A program made the translations under genes and the position numbers. Shown piece by piece: positions 5,824 through 7,248 of a stretch of DNA of 7,248 nucleotides. The notes under the pieces were generated by a model. That model had not been told where the DNA came from. It did not search any database and worked only from the letters and a program-made list of their open reading frames with translations. Origin of the DNA: Nitrospinae bacterium CG11_big_fil_rev_8_21_14_0_20_56_8 (GTDB lineage: Bacteria; Nitrospinota; Nitrospinia; Nitrospinales; VA-1); contig PCWF01000212.1 in the NCBI GenBank assembly GCA_002796165.1, positions 1 through 7,248 of the forward strand. Reading direction: 5' to 3'. How positions within the stretch are numbered: position 1 is the first letter of the stretch; every line of letters starts with the position of its first letter.

Positions 5824-7248
5824 ATGGGCTCGCGTCAACTGTTCCTGTTCTCAATAATCCCGTTTTGTCATTTTGTAATTCGCATTTTGGCCCAGGACCT
5901 GTCCATCGATACCGATGAATGGGGGATTCTCCTTGCCGGGCGGTTGCTTCTCGATGGCCATCTTGCGGGAGATCCCAATAAAATCCTGGAACTGGGGCTG
6001 GGAATGGTCCTGGGAGGAATGGACCGTCCCGAAGGATTTCCCCTTCTTGCCGCCGTTTTCGGCGCCCTCACCTGTTCGGGTTTATATGCCCTGTTGACGT
6101 TGTTTTGCAAGACACCCGGAGCCCCGGTCCTGGGATGGGGGATCGTGGTGCTCTCTCCGGTTTTATACTGGCAGGTGCTGAGCGCCAACAGCCTCGTGTT
6201 CGCCGCCTGTTTTTTGATCTGGTCGCTTTATTGTTATTGCCGTTCCCGTTTTGTGGGTGGCTGTGTTCTCCTGGCTCTCGCGGGTCTTTCCCGGCCCGAG
6301 CCGTTCATTCTCCTGATTCCCGTAATGGGGATGCTTGGGTGGAGGTTAAGGGAGGGGAAGGGGCTTGGTCTTCTCAGGGGATGGGGATGCGTGGCCTTGT
6401 TAATGGTGGCGCCTGCCGCGTGGCTGGTGTTCAACTGGGTTCAGAGCGGGGACCCCTGGCTCAGTTTTAAGGGAGTGCAGGCTTACAATCGGCCGCTTCA
6501 TGCCGGGTTCGGTTTGGGAGATTTTCCGTCCCTCCTGTACCGGCTGTTGCGGGAATATTATTTCCAGATCCCCGCGGCCCTGGGGTGCGTGGCATCGCTT
6601 TTGTATTTCCTTCCCCGGATCCGCGAACTGATTTTCCCATACGCTTATCTGTTGTTCACCCTCCTCGGTTACGCCCTTCTGAGTACCCGGGAGGTGGTGT
6701 TGATCGAGCGGATGCTTCTCCCGGTTTATTTTTATCTGGTCTTTTTCATGGCGTTATTGACCGACCGGATCTCCGGGTTTTTTGCAGGGGAAGCGTCGAA
6801 ACGGGGTTGGAGTATGGCCCTTGCGGTCCTCCCCTTGTGGCTGGTGCTGGCCCTCAACCTGAATTTTGCGCAACATCGGGAAATAGGGAACATTCTCGAA
6901 TACCATGCGGGATTCGACCGGGACATCGGCCAAGTGGTTCGCATTCTGGAACGGGATCTGGAACAGGGCAACCGTGTCGTCCTGCTGGTTTCCGCCCGGC
7001 GGGAGTCGATGCTCCGGTATTATCTCTATGATCGGAAAGCCCAGGTTTCGATGACGACTTACACCGGTCTATTTCGGGACGGGCGGAACTTGCGAAAGGA
7101 TAAGGTCAACTGGGTGGTATATGCGCCCAACGACCTGTTTCCCCCGCAGATGGCGTTTTACAGTTTCGACCTTTTGTCTCCGGAGGGGATGACCCGGCAA
7201 TCGTTGAAGGTTGTGGCGAAGCACGTGTTGTCGGATAACACCCAATTG
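5824..7248 (+). CDS. Polytopic membrane protein, probable GT-C-fold glycosyltransferase (ArnT/GT39-like), partial
   Basis: The frame stays open from ATG 5824 to the window edge: 475 residues with no stop, so the C-terminus is missing. It probably moves a sugar from a polyprenyl-phosphate donor onto an acceptor on the periplasmic face. Helix one (LFLFSIIPFCHFVIRILA, about 6-23) is followed at once by a loop with DLSIDTDEW (25-33) and LLAGRLLLDG. This is the layout of GT-C enzymes, where an acidic pair (here Asp31-Glu32) in the first outer loop is catalytic. About nine more hydrophobic segments follow, near 71-95, 99-121, 123-139, 143-173 (with LSRPEPF, typical of such proteins), 187-207, 249-263, 269-287, 298-313 and 331-347. 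A soluble tail begins near 350 (DIGQVVRILERDLEQGNRVV). Donor and acceptor cannot be told. It is transcribed divergently from argD, and no clear promoter of its own was found. The GT-C assignment rests on topology and short motifs. Confidence 0.75.
   Translation, partial: MGSRQLFLFSIIPFCHFVIRILAQDLSIDTDEWGILLAGRLLLDGHLAGDPNKILELGLGMVLGGMDRPEGFPLLAAVFGALTCSGLYALLTLFCKTPGAPVLGWGIVVLSPVLYWQVLSANSLVFAACFLIWSLYCYCRSRFVGGCVLLALAGLSRPEPFILLIPVMGMLGWRLREGKGLGLLRGWGCVALLMVAPAAWLVFNWVQSGDPWLSFKGVQAYNRPLHAGFGLGDFPSLLYRLLREYYFQIPAALGCVASLLYFLPRIRELIFPYAYLLFTLLGYALLSTREVVLIERMLLPVYFYLVFFMALLTDRISGFFAGEASKRGWSMALAVLPLWLVLALNLNFAQHREIGNILEYHAGFDRDIGQVVRILERDLEQGNRVVLLVSARRESMLRYYLYDRKAQVSMTTYTGLFRDGRNLRKDKVNWVVYAPNDLFPPQMAFYSFDLLSPEGMTRQSLKVVAKHVLSDNTQL

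Noticed and set aside
5652..5918. 88-codon open frame on the plus strand in the divergent spacer
   Set aside because: It crosses the tandem repeat, whose 44-bp unit shifts the reading frame, and enters the membrane-protein gene in the wrong frame.

Overview
This window holds a compact bacterial chromosome segment of moderately high GC. Two features suggest a Gram-negative (diderm) bacterium: a channel-like protein whose signal peptide precedes a long helical, presumably periplasmic domain, and a GT-C-type envelope glycosyltransferase. The phylum cannot be fixed from the sequence. A Desulfobacterota- or Nitrospinota-like lineage is only a guess. No phage, transposon, CRISPR or plasmid hallmark was seen.

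Layout, left to right. Positions 1-133 hold no gene that can be called with confidence. A small unrecognised protein (134-493, +) follows, and its 3' end overlaps the 3' end of tgt on the other strand. Four genes then run leftward on the minus strand, in transcription order argD (5602-4406), argF (4395-3499), a divergent MscS-fold membrane protein (3363-1582) and tgt (1589-465). Spacing is tight (10 nt for argD-argF, an 8-nt overlap for the MscS-like gene and tgt). The exception is a 135-nt gap before the MscS-like gene, which holds an extended -10 promoter overlapped by a perfect 8+8 dyad. A good promoter (TTAACA-18-TATGAT) lies just upstream of argD. Beyond it a 221-bp divergent spacer contains an imperfect tandem repeat of about 44 bp. 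A large polytopic membrane protein gene, probably a GT-C/ArnT-like glycosyltransferase, then runs rightward from 5824 and is cut by the window end.

Functionally, argD and argF give two steps of arginine synthesis (N-acetylglutamate semialdehyde to N-acetylornithine, and ornithine to citrulline). tgt makes the base exchange for queuosine in tRNA. The MscS-like protein is probably envelope-related, and its pore helix and beta domain are unusual. Shared transcription would link arginine synthesis, a membrane protein and tRNA modification, but the internal promoter suggests the last two can also be expressed separately. Most of the window is ordinary housekeeping sequence. The points most worth a second look are the operator-like dyad, the duplicated beta module in the MscS-like protein, the altered substrate pocket of Tgt, and the tandem repeat beside the argD promoter. 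None of these amounts to a clear new system.
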